Below, one piece after another: positions 37,081 through 46,136 of a DNA stretch of 64,000 nucleotides. This DNA comes from Janthinobacterium sp. LM6 (GTDB lineage Bacteria > Pseudomonadota > Gammaproteobacteria > Burkholderiales > Burkholderiaceae_D). Positions within the stretch are counted from its first letter, which is position 1. Every line of letters starts with the position of its first letter. Below the pieces are notes generated by a model, which ran no database searches, was not told the DNA's origin, and saw only the letters and a list, made by a program, of their open reading frames with translations. Made by a program: the position numbers and the translations under genes. The DNA is taken from contig NZ_CP019510.1 in the NCBI RefSeq assembly GCF_002002885.1, positions 1,798,001 through 1,862,000 on the forward strand, given 5' to 3'.

Positions 37081-38619
37081 ATGAGCAGCGACATCAACAA
37101 GAAAAGCGTCAGCGCCGTCAAGTGGGCGGCGATGGGCACGGTCCTCATGTTTGGCCTGCAGCTGGTCACGCAAGTGGTGCTGGCGCGCCTGCTGGGGCCG
37201 GAAAACTACGGCTTGTTTGCGATGGGACTGATTGTGCTGACATTTAGCAACTTTCTGGCCGATTTCGGTTTTTCCTGGGGGCTGGTGCAAAACCGCACGC
37301 TCAGCGAGGAAGACGTGCGCTTCACGGTGACGTGGCAGGCGCTGACGGGCCTGGCGGCTATGAGCTTGCTGTTTTTCATGGCGCCGTGGATCGCCGCGTA
37401 CTTCAAGGAACCGCGCATCGCGCCCGTGATCGCCTGGATGAGCCTGACCTGCCTGCTGAATGCGCTGACGGCGCCGGGCAGCAGCCTGCTGCGGCGCGCC
37501 CTCGATTTCCGCTGGCTTAACATCATCCAGGTGATCAGCTACATCGTCGGCTACCTGCTGGTGGGCTTGCCGCTCGCGTATGCGGGCGCCGGCGTGTGGA
37601 CCCTCGTGTGCGCCTGGCTGGGACAGGCTTCCACGGCGCTGGTGCTGACGTATGCGCGCACGCGTTTCTCGCTCAAGCCGCTGCTGTGGTACGAGGGCGC
37701 GCGGCGCTCGACGAATGTGGGCGTGACGGTGTTCGTGACGAATCTGTGCAACTGGTGCCTGAACAATATGGACCGCGTGTTCCTGGGCCGCTTCCTGAAT
37801 GCCCACGCGGTGGGCGTGTATGCGGTCGGCTACAACCTGGCCAATACGCCCAACTCGCTGTTCCTGAGCGCCTTGCAGCCGGCCTTCCTGGCCACGGGCG
37901 CCAAGCTGCAGGACGATCTGCCGCGCCTGCGCGACACGTATCTGTCGGTGCTGGCGACCATCTGGATCATCATCCTGCCGCTGTTCGTGCTGCTGGCGAT
38001 GACGGCGCCGGACTTGATCGGCGTGTTGTACGGCAAGGTGTGGCAAGAGTCGGGCATCGTGCTGAGCATCCTGGCGCTGGCCATGCCCGCGTACATCACG
38101 TGGGGCATGTCGACGCCGATCTTATGGAATACGGGCGGCAAGCACCTGGAAAGCCTGCTGCAGCTGCCGCTGATCGCGCTGGCCGGCGCGGCGCTGGTGC
38201 TGTGGGCGGGGCAGGGCGGGGCGGTGGTCGCCATGATCGCCGCCGGCACCTTGCTGGCGCGGGCGCTGGTGGTGGGCACGGTGGCGTGCCTGCGCCTGCA
38301 GGTGGGGCTGGGCGATCTGGCGCCGCTGGCCGCGCGCGGCCTGGCCATGGGCTTGCTGGCCGCCGCCGGCAGCTGGGGCGGCGCCATGCTGGGCGGCCTG
38401 GGCGGCAGCCATCCGCTGCCGGCATTCCTGGGCGGCGCGCTGTTCGGCGGCCTGACCCTGCTGCTGGCCGTGCTGGCCTGGCCCGAACTGCTGGGCACGC
38501 GCGCGGTGGGCATGCTTGCCCGCTTCAGCCCGCCGCTGCCGGCCAGGGTGGTCTCTTATTTGCGCGCCCGCTGTGGCGCGCGCGACAACTTACTGGATAC
38601 GCGAGAACTACATGAGTGA
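37081..38619 (+). CDS. Wzx-like polysaccharide flippase (MOP superfamily)
   Basis: A 512-residue polytopic protein with 12-14 membrane helices, predicted to flip the lipid-linked EPS repeat unit across the inner membrane. Family features: VKWAAMGTVLMFGLQLVTQVVLARLLGPENYGLFAMGL at the N-terminus, followed by FSNFLADFGFSWGLVQ and MDRVFLGRFLNAHAVGVYAVGYNLANTPNSL in the middle. This is the polysaccharide-synthesis (Polysacc_synt_3-like) branch. It starts 64 nt after epsI, and its last 8 bases overlap the next gene, so flippase and polymerase are coupled. Confidence 0.92.
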   Translation: MSSDINKKSVSAVKWAAMGTVLMFGLQLVTQVVLARLLGPENYGLFAMGLIVLTFSNFLADFGFSWGLVQNRTLSEEDVRFTVTWQALTGLAAMSLLFFMAPWIAAYFKEPRIAPVIAWMSLTCLLNALTAPGSSLLRRALDFRWLNIIQVISYIVGYLLVGLPLAYAGAGVWTLVCAWLGQASTALVLTYARTRFSLKPLLWYEGARRSTNVGVTVFVTNLCNWCLNNMDRVFLGRFLNAHAVGVYAVGYNLANTPNSLFLSALQPAFLATGAKLQDDLPRLRDTYLSVLATIWIIILPLFVLLAMTAPDLIGVLYGKVWQESGIVLSILALAMPAYITWGMSTPILWNTGGKHLESLLQLPLIALAGAALVLWAGQGGAVVAMIAAGTLLARALVVGTVACLRLQVGLGDLAPLAARGLAMGLLAAAGSWGGAMLGGLGGSHPLPAFLGGALFGGLTLLLAVLAWPELLGTRAVGMLARFSPPLPARVVSYLRARCGARDNLLDTRELHE

Positions 38620-40030
38620 AATACTGTTTGGCCTGTTTGCCGTGGTCGCCGCGCTGGTGGTGGTGTTCGTGATCGCCTTGAGCATCCATTGGGGCAGCAA
38701 GCGCGAGACGGGCCTGGTGCCGTACGTGTTCTATCCGGTATTGTTGTCGATCGCCGTGGCGGCCATCCTGTCGAACCGCGATGTCTCGGGCGATGAACTC
38801 CAGATGGGCATGCAGGCGCTGGCGCGGCACCCGGCCAGCTCCTGGTTTGGCCGGCTCACGTCCCTGTTCGCGATCTTTGCCTGCGGCGAGCGCATTCTGC
38901 ACCGCCTGACTACGCGCGACAAGCTCCAGCCGATACCGATGCTGCTGTTCTGGGCGCTGTTCGTATACTTCCTCAGCAATATCGTCAGTCCGGCCGTGCT
39001 GGGGCGCCATACCAGTGTGTCGCATGAATACCTGTACATGTTCCTGGCCGGCTATGCGGCCTTGCTGATGACGCACAAGGAGGTCGACCTGAGCGTCATC
39101 TCGATGCGCAACGCCACCTTGCTGTTCCTGGTGCTCAGCGCAGCCGTGTTTGCTTGGAAGCCGAACATGGTCGTCAACAGGAATTACCACGGCCTGATTC
39201 CCTTCCTCAGCATCCGCTATACGGGCCTGGCCAATCACGCCAACAGCCTGGGACCGATGGTGGTGGTGTTCCTGCTGTGCCTGTGGCGCAAGCCCTATGG
39301 CTGGCGCCCGCTGAACCTGTTTGCCTGGGGCCTGGGCCTGGGCAGCCTGCTGCTGGCGCAATCGAAAACCAGCTGGATCGCCTGCCTCCTGTGCTTTGCC
39401 TGCGTCGCCTATTTCGGTTTCCGCGAACAGATCAAGGAGCGGCTGTTCGATTACCGCCGCCCGCAATTGTCGATCATCGGCATCTTCTGCTTCATCCTGC
39501 TGTGTACGTTGGGCATGTTGTTTGTGATGTTTGGCAATATCGATGCCAAGCTGGCGCACTTTGCCACCAGCAGCGAAGGCTCCGACTTGATCAGCTTGAC
39601 GGGACGCGACGTGATCTGGCAGGTGGCGCTGCAGGAATGGCACAAGAATCCCGTGTTCGGCTACGGTTTGCCGCTGTGGGATGACGCGTTCCGCATCAGC
39701 ATCGGCATGCCATACGCCACCCATGCGCACAGCCAGTTTTACCAGAGCCTGGCCAGCGCCGGCACCATCGGCGCCATCGGCCTGGTGCTGTATGCCATGG
39801 CGCTGCTGTATGCGTGCGCGCGCACGGCGCGGGCCAGCCAGGGCCTGTCGATGGCCTTGTTCGTCCTCATCGCCATCCGTTCGATCAGCGAAGTGCCGCT
39901 GTCGCTGACGGGCTTTGCCGCCGAGGCGATGACGCATCTGCTGTTGCTCATTATCGTGACGGCGTATTTCCCGGTGGCCGACCAGCAGGCCGTCAGGGCG
40001 CGCAAGGTGCGCGTGCCGGGGATGGCTTGA
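38612..40030 (+). CDS. O-antigen ligase/polymerase-family protein (Wzy-like)
   Basis: A 472-residue membrane protein with about 11-12 helices and the Wzy_C-type long periplasmic loop. The loop motif LTGRDVIWQVALQEWHKNPVFGYG lies at about residues 333-356, and ATHAHSQFYQSLASAG supplies the conserved His-rich H-x-H-S-x-F segment. In this locus (flippase upstream, glycosyltransferases downstream) it most likely polymerises EPS repeat units rather than ligating O-antigen. The start at 38612 overlaps the flippase stop by 8 nt; the stop overlaps the glycosyltransferase ATG at 40030. Confidence 0.88.
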   Translation: MSEILFGLFAVVAALVVVFVIALSIHWGSKRETGLVPYVFYPVLLSIAVAAILSNRDVSGDELQMGMQALARHPASSWFGRLTSLFAIFACGERILHRLTTRDKLQPIPMLLFWALFVYFLSNIVSPAVLGRHTSVSHEYLYMFLAGYAALLMTHKEVDLSVISMRNATLLFLVLSAAVFAWKPNMVVNRNYHGLIPFLSIRYTGLANHANSLGPMVVVFLLCLWRKPYGWRPLNLFAWGLGLGSLLLAQSKTSWIACLLCFACVAYFGFREQIKERLFDYRRPQLSIIGIFCFILLCTLGMLFVMFGNIDAKLAHFATSSEGSDLISLTGRDVIWQVALQEWHKNPVFGYGLPLWDDAFRISIGMPYATHAHSQFYQSLASAGTIGAIGLVLYAMALLYACARTARASQGLSMALFVLIAIRSISEVPLSLTGFAAEAMTHLLLLIIVTAYFPVADQQAVRARKVRVPGMA

Positions 40031-40974
40031 TGCTGTGCTCGGTCATCGTGCCGCTGTATAACAAGGGGCCGTATATCGAAGCGGCGCTGGCCTCGGTGCT
40101 GGCGCAAACCCATGCCGACTGGGAAGTGGTGGTGGTCGATGACGGTTCCAGCGATGATGGCGCGCAGCGCGTGCGGGCCTGCGCCGATGCGCGCGTGCGG
40201 CTGGTCAGCCAGGCCAATGGCGGCGTCTCTCGCGCGCGCAACCGCGGCATCCTCGAAGCGCGCGGCGACTTGATCTGTTTTCTCGATGCGGACGACTGGT
40301 ATGGCCCCGTGTATCTGGAAACCATGGTGGGCATGGCGCGCGCCCATCCGTCCGGATCGTTTTTCGCCTGCGGCTTCGAACGCATACCGGACAGCCGCAC
40401 CGCGGCGCTCAGCTACCAGGGCGGGGCCGTGCGCGAGACGCGGCTGCTCGACGACTTTTTCGAGCGGCGCCGCCGTGGCGGACCGTTTTTCTGCACGAAT
40501 TCGGTGGCCATCCTTCGCAGCGACTTGTTGCCCTTGCAACCATGCTTCCCGGAAGGCGAGTCGGCCGGCGAGGACCAGGATTTGTGGTTCCGGCTGGCCG
40601 AGCGCCTGACGCTGGTGTTTACGCCGGCACAGCTGGTGGCCTACCGTGTCGAGGTGGCCGGCAGCCTGTGCGCGATCGAGTCGGCCGATGTGCTGGCGCC
40701 CACGTTCGAACGGTTGGAACGGCGCGCCCGGGCCTGGCCGGCGGCCAATCCGGCGCGCCGTTCCGCCTTGCGGCTGGTGTCCGATGCGCGCGTCAGCGTG
40801 GCGCGCGCGGCGCTGGCGCGGGGCCGCCGCGGCGAAGCGCTGGCCGGGCTGCGCCACGCCGCCGGCGGCGGCATGTCGCGCCACTGGTGGGTGGCCCTGG
40901 CCTTGTGTTGTTTGTTGCCGACCCGGCTCGCCGTCAAATGGCAAATGTGGCGCGAAACGCACATTAATAGCTGA
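40030..40974 (+). CDS. Glycosyltransferase family 2
   Basis: A 314-residue GT-A-fold enzyme transferring a sugar to the lipid-linked EPS repeat. The nucleotide-binding start is SVIVPLYNKGPYIEAALASVLAQTHADWEVVVVDDGSSDDG. The metal-binding D-x-D motif is in ICFLDADDWY (residues about 83-92), and the acceptor-side acid is in ESAGEDQDLWFRLAE. The C-terminal helix region is Arg/Ala-rich and ends with a hydrophobic stretch (WWVALALCCLLPTRLA) that may bind the membrane. Donor and acceptor are unknown. Its ATG shares one base with the stop of the Wzy-like gene. Confidence 0.92.
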   Translation: MLCSVIVPLYNKGPYIEAALASVLAQTHADWEVVVVDDGSSDDGAQRVRACADARVRLVSQANGGVSRARNRGILEARGDLICFLDADDWYGPVYLETMVGMARAHPSGSFFACGFERIPDSRTAALSYQGGAVRETRLLDDFFERRRRGGPFFCTNSVAILRSDLLPLQPCFPEGESAGEDQDLWFRLAERLTLVFTPAQLVAYRVEVAGSLCAIESADVLAPTFERLERRARAWPAANPARRSALRLVSDARVSVARAALARGRRGEALAGLRHAAGGGMSRHWWVALALCCLLPTRLAVKWQMWRETHINS

Positions 40975-41179
40975 GCTGCAACTAATATTAATTCTCGGAA
41001 GAATACTTTAGGTATATGCTTGCAGGTATTCGCAGTGCCTTCCGCAGTGTCTTCGCCTTTTGCCCGATTTTGTACGGCGGGCCGTCCTGTGTCTCGCAAG
41101 CAGCCTCGACAGGAGGCGTATGATATGCCCCACGCAGCGGCGGTATCTTGCTCGATAGTTGATGTTAAGAAGGTAATCT
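40975..41179. other. Gap before the heparinase-like gene
   Basis: No gene is seen in these 205 bp. AATACTTTAGGTATAT near 41002 resembles part of the dyad at 13538 but lacks the second arm, so it is not treated as an operator. AAGAAGG at 41170-41176 is a good ribosome site for the next gene. A separate promoter for the lyase gene is likely but not defined. Confidence 0.4.
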
Positions 41180-43411
41180 ATGAAATTCGCTAAATATACG
41201 CTGGTCAAAGTGGCGCTGCTGCTCGTCTGTTCAGCCTGCGGCCAGGCCCAGGCCGACTGGGCCCTGGCGACCGACCCCTTGGCCGTCCGCACCTTGCCGG
41301 ACAACCGCCAGATCCAGCCGCAAAATCCCCCCAGTTTCAGCTGGTCGCGCCATCCGCAGTCGCCGGCGTCGTATGTCATTGAAGTCAAATTGGCGGGCAC
41401 CGTGGTCAGCACCTTCACGTCGGCGCGCAACTGGTATCTGCCATCCAAGAAATTTGCGGCAGGCACCTATAGCTGGCGCGTGCGTCCCAGCACGAGCAAT
41501 GAATGGTCGAGCCCGCGAACCTTTGTGATCGACGCCACGTCGAAAGTGTTCGAAGTGCCGGAAAGCAGCGCCCTGCGCGCTGCCATCGTCTTGCGCCCGC
41601 GCCCGCGCGGCCTGGAGGATAACGCGACCTTTTTCGCGAGCTGGAGCGCGGCCAAGCGCGCCGACCGCAGCCAGGTGCTGACCTGGCTGAGCACCGAAGT
41701 GATACGTAATATGACGGCGATCGCGCCCGTTTCCGACGCCGAGTGGCCATTGTCTCCAGGCAAGGTGCGCACGGCCGCCAACGAGGCGCAGAATGCGCGC
41801 GTCATTTCGCGCACGAATCAGAGCGCGCGCCAGCTCGAAGCGGCCTCGTTGCTGTACCGCGTGACGGGCGAGAACCAGTATCTGGTGGAGGCGATCGCGC
41901 GCGGCGATCAGGAAGCCGCGCTCAGCCCGAACGGCGGTACCAGTTTTGTCAACCATGACCAGGGCAACCGCGCCATTGCGCAAAGCCTGATCAAGGCGGT
42001 CGACAACCTGGGCAGCGCCCTCGATGCGCCGCGCCGCGCCGCGTGGCTGGAAATGGTACGCGTTCGCACCAATGCGATGTACCTCGACCTGGCTGCGCAG
42101 ACGGGGCGCCTGGATCAGTACCCCTACGATTCCCACGCCGCCAGCAATATCGGTTTCCTGACCTTGATTTCAACGCTGTCCCTGGGCGATATCCCGGAGG
42201 CGAAGGACTGGTTCGATTTTTCGTTCCGCGCCTTTGTCAGTTCCTACAGCGTGTGGAGCGGTCCGGAGGGCGGTTTTGCCAACGGCACGGCGTATGCGGA
42301 GTATGAAGCCGACTATGCGCTGCAGATCTGGCCGGCGCTTGCCTACGCGACCAAGGTCGACCTGTTCACCAAGCCCTGGGCCAGCGGCTTCCTCGATTAC
42401 CTGATGCATTTCGTGCCACCCGGTTCGCAGACCCACGTGTTTGGCGACGGGCACGAGACGCTGCCTGAAATCCGCATGATGAAGGGTTTTGCCGCGCATT
42501 TCGCCACGCCTGCCGCGGCGTGGTATTACAAGAACCTGATCCGCACCGACGATTCGCTGGCCACCTTGCAGGCGCCGTACCCGTTGCCGGTGGCGACGGT
42601 GGCCACGCCCGCGCCGCCAGCCAACTCGGCGTATTACCCGAGCATCGGCTGGGCTGCCATGCACAGCGACATCGGCAATCTGCAGCGCACCTCGGTGTAT
42701 TTCAAATCGAGCCCCTACGGTTCGTTCAATCACAGTCACGGCGACCAGAACGGCTTTGTGCTGGCCAGCGCGGGCGTGCCCCTGCTGACGGAAAGCGGCT
42801 GGTACGACTGGTACGATTCGCCGCTGTGGAGTTCCTGGTACCGCCAGACCAAGGCCCATAATGCCTTGACGTTCGACAATGGCCAGGGCCAGCTGGTCGA
42901 CGGCTATGAGACGACCATGGCGCGCAACGGCCGCATCACCGCCTTTGCTCCCATGGCCACCGTCGACTATGTGGCGGGCGACGCCACGCTGGCCTATGGC
43001 GGCCAGCTGACATCGGCACTGCGCAAGCTGTGGTTCCTGCGCACCACGGATGCCGTGGTGGTGCAGGACCGGGTGACCTCGGCCACGCCGCGCGTGTTCG
43101 AGTGGAACTTCCATACGTATGCGCCTATCGTGGTCGACGCCGGCGGCGCCATCTCGGTGACGAATCAGGGCCGCAAGGTGTGCGTGGTGCCGGTCAGCAC
43201 CGGTGCGCGTTTCGAAAAGCGCACGGGACCTCCGCCGCAGCCCGGCACCTATGAAGAGCATGGGGTGTTCATCAAGTCGGCCGCGGCGCTGAGCGGCGAA
43301 TTCCTCACGGTGCTCGATGTCGGCTGCAAGAAGCCGCTGATCAAGCTGGGCAAAAGCGGCACGGCCCGCACGCTGACGGTCGGCAAGCAAGTGGTGACAT
43401 TGCCGAACTGA
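41180..43411 (+). CDS. Exported heparinase II/III-like polysaccharide lyase with N-terminal Ig-like domain
   Basis: A 743-residue exported protein. The signal peptide ends AQA (about residue 25). Residues about 35-115 form a fibronectin/DUF4962-like domain (NPPSFSWSRHPQSPASYVIEVK, GTYSWRVRPSTSNEWSSPRTFVID). An alpha/alpha-toroid region follows, then the heparinase II/III-type beta-sheet domain with SPYGSFNHSHGDQNGFVLASAGVPLLTESGWYDWYDSP and TKAHNALTFDNGQGQ, the usual catalytic-site regions (His and Tyr). Such lyases cut uronate-containing chains by beta-elimination. In an EPS operon it may trim or clear polymer in the periplasm. The locus also makes GDP-mannuronate precursors, which fits. The substrate is unproven. 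Confidence 0.87.
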   Translation: MKFAKYTLVKVALLLVCSACGQAQADWALATDPLAVRTLPDNRQIQPQNPPSFSWSRHPQSPASYVIEVKLAGTVVSTFTSARNWYLPSKKFAAGTYSWRVRPSTSNEWSSPRTFVIDATSKVFEVPESSALRAAIVLRPRPRGLEDNATFFASWSAAKRADRSQVLTWLSTEVIRNMTAIAPVSDAEWPLSPGKVRTAANEAQNARVISRTNQSARQLEAASLLYRVTGENQYLVEAIARGDQEAALSPNGGTSFVNHDQGNRAIAQSLIKAVDNLGSALDAPRRAAWLEMVRVRTNAMYLDLAAQTGRLDQYPYDSHAASNIGFLTLISTLSLGDIPEAKDWFDFSFRAFVSSYSVWSGPEGGFANGTAYAEYEADYALQIWPALAYATKVDLFTKPWASGFLDYLMHFVPPGSQTHVFGDGHETLPEIRMMKGFAAHFATPAAAWYYKNLIRTDDSLATLQAPYPLPVATVATPAPPANSAYYPSIGWAAMHSDIGNLQRTSVYFKSSPYGSFNHSHGDQNGFVLASAGVPLLTESGWYDWYDSPLWSSWYRQTKAHNALTFDNGQGQLVDGYETTMARNGRITAFAPMATVDYVAGDATLAYGGQLTSALRKLWFLRTTDAVVVQDRVTSATPRVFEWNFHTYAPIVVDAGGAISVTNQGRKVCVVPVSTGARFEKRTGPPPQPGTYEEHGVFIKSAAALSGEFLTVLDVGCKKPLIKLGKSGTARTLTVGKQVVTLPN

Positions 43412-43424
43412 CCGCTGGTGCAAG

Positions 43425-43463
43425 AAAAATCCACTGTCGTCGTTGCGGCAGTGGATTTTTTTT
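43425..43463. terminator. Bidirectional rho-independent terminator between convergent genes
   Basis: A perfect 12-bp stem, AAAAATCCACTG (43425-43436) with CAGTGGATTTTT (43449-43460), has T-runs on both strands. It ends the heparinase-like gene (+) and the minus-strand glycosyltransferase gene whose stop codon starts at 43464. Confidence 0.93.
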
Positions 43464-44448
43464 AATTGGCGAGCAGAAATTGTTCGATTTCCTGGCCCGG
43501 TCCGCCGCGCTGTTCCATTTGGGCACAGGCGCGCGACACCTGCGCGGCCAAGGCTGCGCGGAAGGCGTCGTCGGACAGGGCGCGGCGCAAGCCTTCGCGC
43601 ATGGCGCCGCTGTCGCCGGCGGCAACGAAGCCGGCGTAATCGCGTCCCAGGTACGCTTCGATGGCTTCGTGGCGCGTGGCGATCAGCGGTTTTCCATTGC
43701 GCAATACCCGCAGCAGCACGCTCTGGCCACAGGCTTCGCCCTGGCTTTTCAGCGGCATGGCGACCACCCGGCTGCTTGCCAGCAGCTTTTCAAACTGCGC
43801 TTCCGGCAAGTCGAGATGGACCGTGGTCTGCGCCGGGTCTTGCGCGGGGATCTGGTTTTGCGCCGACGCCACGATCACCAGGTGCGCTTCCAGCCCGTGC
43901 GCCGCATCCAGCAGCAGCTCGTAATCGCGGTTGGAAAAGCCGCCGGAGAAGATGCTGCCGTCATCTTGCCGCTGGGACGTCGTGGCGGCGCCGTCGAGAT
44001 GCTGGCGCCACAGGTGGAAATGCACGGCGGCGGGCGCGATGCCGACGTTGTCGGTCAGGTTGCGCGTTTCGCCGCTGGAAAAAGTAATGAATTCCAGTCC
44101 GGGGAAATTGAGCAGGCGCCAGGCCCGGTTGATCACGTTGCGGGCCCGCGTGCCATGGATGAAACAAGCCATCACCAGCAGGCGCTGCGGGCGCGGCAGC
44201 AGGCCCAGGCGTATCAGTGCCAGCACGGGCAGCGCCTGCCAGCCGACGACCAGCAGGCGGTCTTGCTGGCGCCATAATTTGCGCGTGCGCAACAGCGACG
44301 GCGACAGCATGGCCGCCAGGATGGACAGTTTGCTGCGCATGTGCGCCTGCGCGTCCGGCCCGATATGCGTCACGCGCGCGCCGCCCGCCGCCAGATGCTC
44401 GACGATGTCGTGGTAGGTTCCCGCTTCCGACAGCAGCACGTGGATCAT
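43462..44448 (-). CDS. Glycosyltransferase (GT-B-like), minus strand within the EPS locus
   Basis: A 328-residue protein with no membrane segment that looks like a GT4-type glycosyltransferase. Its N-terminal half has MIHVLLSEAGTYHDIVEHLAAGG and VVGWQALPVLALIRL; the C-terminal half has SIFSGGFSNRDYELLLDAAHGLEAHLVIVAS, LASSRVVAMPLKSQGEACGQSVLLRVLRNGKPLIATRHEAIEAYL and AMREGLRRAL. The E-x7-E motif of GT4 is altered: EACGQSVLLRVL shows only one clear Glu. It is the only gene of the locus on the minus strand, bounded by a terminator on its 3' side and a divergent promoter region on its 5' side, so it is expressed separately. Confidence 0.82.
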   Translation of the reverse strand: MIHVLLSEAGTYHDIVEHLAAGGARVTHIGPDAQAHMRSKLSILAAMLSPSLLRTRKLWRQQDRLLVVGWQALPVLALIRLGLLPRPQRLLVMACFIHGTRARNVINRAWRLLNFPGLEFITFSSGETRNLTDNVGIAPAAVHFHLWRQHLDGAATTSQRQDDGSIFSGGFSNRDYELLLDAAHGLEAHLVIVASAQNQIPAQDPAQTTVHLDLPEAQFEKLLASSRVVAMPLKSQGEACGQSVLLRVLRNGKPLIATRHEAIEAYLGRDYAGFVAAGDSGAMREGLRRALSDDAFRAALAAQVSRACAQMEQRGGPGQEIEQFLLAN

Positions 44449-44753
44449 TGTTGCGCCTTATTAAAAATGAACATTATCACATTAAAACAACAGCCAGGGC
44501 CGTTCCGGCGCTCGTTGTCACCTAATTAATGATTAGCAATCGACTGCATTGTTATAATAGCATTAAGGTGAACGTTTACACATTGTTTCGGCATGAGGCC
44601 TGTCACGCTGCGGCCAGCTTGCCGCTCGTCGCTGGCGCAAGCTTGGTTTGATGCTACTAATGCAATATAATTAATCATTTCGTAAGGGCATGATATGCTT
44701 CGGCGCATGGCGTATTGTATCTGCCTCAACCTTTTTTTGCCGTCGAACCGCCT
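44449..44753. other. Divergent promoter region between two glycosyltransferase genes
   Basis: 305 bp without a gene. Both flanks are A/T-rich: 44461-44580 and 44640-44690. Two -10-like TATAAT boxes point rightwards, at 44553-44558 and 44666-44671; the second is listed with a -35. The middle (44590-44640) is GC-rich with a weak dyad (GCCAGCTTGCCGCTCGTCGCTGGC). The leftward promoter for the minus-strand gene was not resolved. Confidence 0.5.
44643..44671 (+). promoter_or_regulatory. Candidate promoter for the GT4 gene at 44754
   Basis: TTGGTT (44643-44648), a 17-nt spacer and a consensus TATAAT (44666-44671). The -10 is perfect; the -35 matches 3 of 6. It lies 82 nt before the start codon. Confidence 0.5.
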
Positions 44754-45965
44754 ATGTCCCTGAAGATTTTGCAACTGGTGCCGGAAAGCCTGCCCACGTT
44801 TCGCCCCGATGTCGCGGTACTGTTCGGCAAGTACCTGCCGCGCCACGGCGTCGAATGCGATATCGTCGGCATGCCGTCGCAACAGCCGCCGCAGGCGCAG
44901 GGCTTTCGTTCGGTGCGCCACGGGCGTTTTCTGGGCAGCCGCCTGTTGCGCGAACTGGCTTTTCAGTGGCTTTGCCTGCGCGCCCTGGCGGGTGCCCGCC
45001 GCGCCGGTTGCGATGCGATCCAGGTGCGCGACATGGTGCCCACGGGCTTGCTCGCCTTGCTGGTGGCGCGCCTGAAGGGCATACCGTTCTATTACTGGGT
45101 GTCATACCTGATCAGCGAGGGACGCATCGAACGGGCGCGCAGCAGCCTGGCGCAGCGCCCCACCTTGCGCGCGCGCCTGGTGCTGTGCAAGGGTTTGCTC
45201 GAACAATGGTTGTTGTACCGTATTGTGTTGCCGCGCGCCAATCACGTCTTTGTGCAAAGCGACGCGATGCTGCGCATGATGCAGGCGCGCGGCATCGCGG
45301 CGCAGCGCCTCACTGCCGTGCCCATGGGGGTCGACATGGAAGTGTTGCAGGCGCAAGCCATCGCGCCCGTCCGTCCGGAGGGCTGGGAGGAGGTGCCCTT
45401 GCTGGCCTACCTGGGCACGCTCGACCAGTCGCGCCAGCTGGAACGCTTGCTGGATGCCCTGCTGATCGTGCGCCGGCATATCCCTGATGCCTGCCTGCTG
45501 CTGATCGGCGCTTCCGATACGCCATCCGACGTCGATGACTTGCTTGCCTATGCGCAACGCGCCGGCCTGGCCGGGGCCGTGCGCGTGACGGGCTGGCTGC
45601 CCTCGGACCAGGCGTGGCCCCTGCTGGCCGGGGCCGATGCCGCGCTGTCGTATATTCCCCGTGGGGCCCTGTTCGACGTCAGTTCGCCCACCAAGCTGCT
45701 CGAATACCTGGCCTTGCGCATGCCGGCCGTGGGCAACGACAGCCCGGACCAGGCCGAAGTGTTGACGGCCAGCGGCGCAGGCTGGCTGACAGCCAGCGAA
45801 CCGGCCGCCATGGCCGCCGCGATGGCGGCCATCTTGTCCGATGTGCCCGCAGCGCGCGCCCGCGCCCAGGCCGGCGTCGCCTATATCGAGGCGCAGCGCA
45901 GCTACCGCGTGCTGGCGCAGGCACTGGCGCAGCGCTACCTGGATCTGGCCGGCGCGTGCCGTTGA
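44754..45965 (+). CDS. Glycosyltransferase family 4
   Basis: A 403-residue GT-B enzyme. ATG 44754 opens MSLKILQLVPESLPTFRPDVAVLFGKYLPRHGVECDIVG. The acceptor-side half includes DAIQVRDMVPTGLLALLVARLKGIPFYYWVSYLISEG. The donor-binding half includes AVPMGVDMEVL, LLAYLGTLDQSRQLERLLDALLIV, ADAALSYIPRGALFDVSSPTKLLEYLALRMPAVGND, in which the family's E-x7-E site is modified to a PTKLLEYLA form common in this subgroup. It probably adds a sugar to the EPS repeat. It is read divergently from the minus-strand glycosyltransferase. Confidence 0.88.
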   Translation: MSLKILQLVPESLPTFRPDVAVLFGKYLPRHGVECDIVGMPSQQPPQAQGFRSVRHGRFLGSRLLRELAFQWLCLRALAGARRAGCDAIQVRDMVPTGLLALLVARLKGIPFYYWVSYLISEGRIERARSSLAQRPTLRARLVLCKGLLEQWLLYRIVLPRANHVFVQSDAMLRMMQARGIAAQRLTAVPMGVDMEVLQAQAIAPVRPEGWEEVPLLAYLGTLDQSRQLERLLDALLIVRRHIPDACLLLIGASDTPSDVDDLLAYAQRAGLAGAVRVTGWLPSDQAWPLLAGADAALSYIPRGALFDVSSPTKLLEYLALRMPAVGNDSPDQAEVLTASGAGWLTASEPAAMAAAMAAILSDVPAARARAQAGVAYIEAQRSYRVLAQALAQRYLDLAGACR

Positions 45966-46136
45966 CGCCCGTGGCTGGAAGCGCAGGCAAGAAGTTGTTG
46001 CCGAACACGTAAACGGCGCTCAGAATGCACCATGGGTGGTGTTCCCTGGAAGAAAATTGTTGTAGATGTTAGCGCAATGCAGCAAATATATTTGTCTTCG
46101 CGTCTAAATTACAAAAGTACAACATATAATACCAAT
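45966..46136 (+). other. Gap with possible leaderless promoter before the second GT4 gene
   Basis: 171 bp, with the last 90 bases strongly A/T-rich. TATAAT at 46125-46130 lies only 6 nt before the ATG at 46137, and no Shine-Dalgarno sequence is present, so a transcript from here would be essentially leaderless. No good -35 was found. Confidence 0.4.

Noticed and set aside
41000..41020. Second copy of the MarR-like dyad (AATACTTTAGG)
   Set aside because: Only one arm matches; the inverted second arm is missing.
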